Assembly: GCA_026261815.1 (NCBI GenBank) | Contig: JAMPIT010000890.1 | Location: 7,594,001 to 7,658,000, forward strand | Direction: 5' to 3' | Length of the DNA stretch: 64,000 nucleotides | Source of the DNA: Monarcha castaneiventris obscurior | Taxonomy: Eukaryota; Chordata; Aves; Passeriformes; Monarchidae | Shown here: piece by piece, positions 63,426 through 64,000 of the stretch | How the letters are laid out: each line of letters begins with the position of its first letter | Position numbering within the stretch: position 1 is the first letter of the stretch | Position numbers and translations under genes: made by a program | Notes under the pieces: generated by a model | The model's database searches: none | What the model saw: the letters and a program-made list of their open reading frames with translations, nothing else | Told to the model about the DNA's origin: nothing

Positions 63426-64000
63426 CAGTGTAAGTGAAATCCAGATTCCCTTGGTGCAAGCTCACTGCTGCATTAACAACAATACCATGTTATACACGCT
63501 TGTGTTCATTGAGTCGAGCTTATGTTAACTGAGTTCAGAATCAGTAGGTTTAACAGATCTTTCCCAGAAATCTCCAGTGAATTTTAAAAAGGCCAAGACA
63601 AAACAAATTTTTGTAATGCATCTTCAAATAAACTTGTTAAAGCCTTTGGTGTAACATAAGAATTTGGATGTTGAAATTCAGTTTTGCATATTTTGTCCAT
63701 GAGTACATTTTAGCCTTGGTAATCTTCAAATATGCCAGAGCTAGCATTGTCCTGCAATTCACAAAACACTGAAGAAATGTTTATTAAGTATCTGTGCAGT
63801 CAATACAAGACAAAGAAAAAAAAGAAAAGAAGCATTTTTTTTTTTTATCTTGAAGAATACTGGGGGACAATTAAAAATTAACATAGTTACACAGAAGAAA
63901 GAACCAGTAGGGGACATCTGAGTGTTATAAAAAGGAAACTTCAACTGAGAGGAGTGAAGTAGTGTGTTGGTGAATTTATCTGAGCTCATGTGAATGCTGC
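63426..64000. other. Unique noncoding segment
   Basis: AT-rich sequence with no recognisable gene. It includes an A-rich to T-rich transition at about 63806-63847 and continues to the window edge. Confidence 0.6.

Noticed and set aside
1..64000. CRISPR array, operon, integrase or prokaryotic defence system
   Set aside because: The window has vertebrate repeat content, sparse short frames and no regularly spaced direct repeats with unique spacers.

Overview
The window is ordinary vertebrate nuclear DNA, almost certainly from a bird. It is AT-rich and carries no operons or dense coding. Its recognisable repeats are dominated by 5'-truncated CR1 retrotransposons ending in the avian CR1 3' tail (copies of ATTCTATG). 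It also carries a near-complete solo LTR of a type I know from many bird genomes, whose + strand copy begins near GTGGTTTAACCCCAGC. The LTR type points to a neoavian bird rather than a galliform, but that is inference. No Alu, B1, MIR or L1 is evident.

Layout. 1-11 kb: unique noncoding sequence with short poly-T/A tracts. 11.05-11.18 kb: a perfect 16-copy octamer microsatellite, CCTCCTTT. 11.2-21.7 kb: unique sequence with one CTCF-like motif at 18.49 kb. 21.7-22.2 kb: an old solo-LTR-like element whose sister copy lies at 37.96-38.29 kb. 23.9-24.5 kb: three inverted repeats, including two adjacent stem-loops. 26.4-26.7 kb (+) and 31.8-32.2 kb (-): CR1 copies with readable remnants of the ORF2 C-terminus. 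39.4, 42.8 and 45.0 kb: three CR1 3' ends, all on the minus strand. 47.87 kb: a second CTCF-like motif. 50.6-51.2 kb: a GC-richer block with a TATA box and octamer on the minus strand, origin unknown. 56.1-56.8 kb: solo LTR, then a G-quadruplex motif, then a CR1 tail. 57.7 and 59.5 kb: old CR1 tails. 62.7-63.4 kb: the longest CR1 copy.

No protein-coding gene, rRNA, tRNA, CRISPR array or other multi-gene system can be supported. The open reading frames are short (157 codons or fewer). The ones I recognise are CR1 remnants, antisense CR1 or simple repeat, and the rest match no family I can name. The window is best read as intergenic or deep intronic DNA. I found no convincing previously undescribed system. 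The most checkable points are the paired LTR-like repeats with a 38-base identical core, the adjacent hairpins near 24.4 kb, the perfect polypurine mirror repeat, and the GC-rich promoter-like block near 51 kb.
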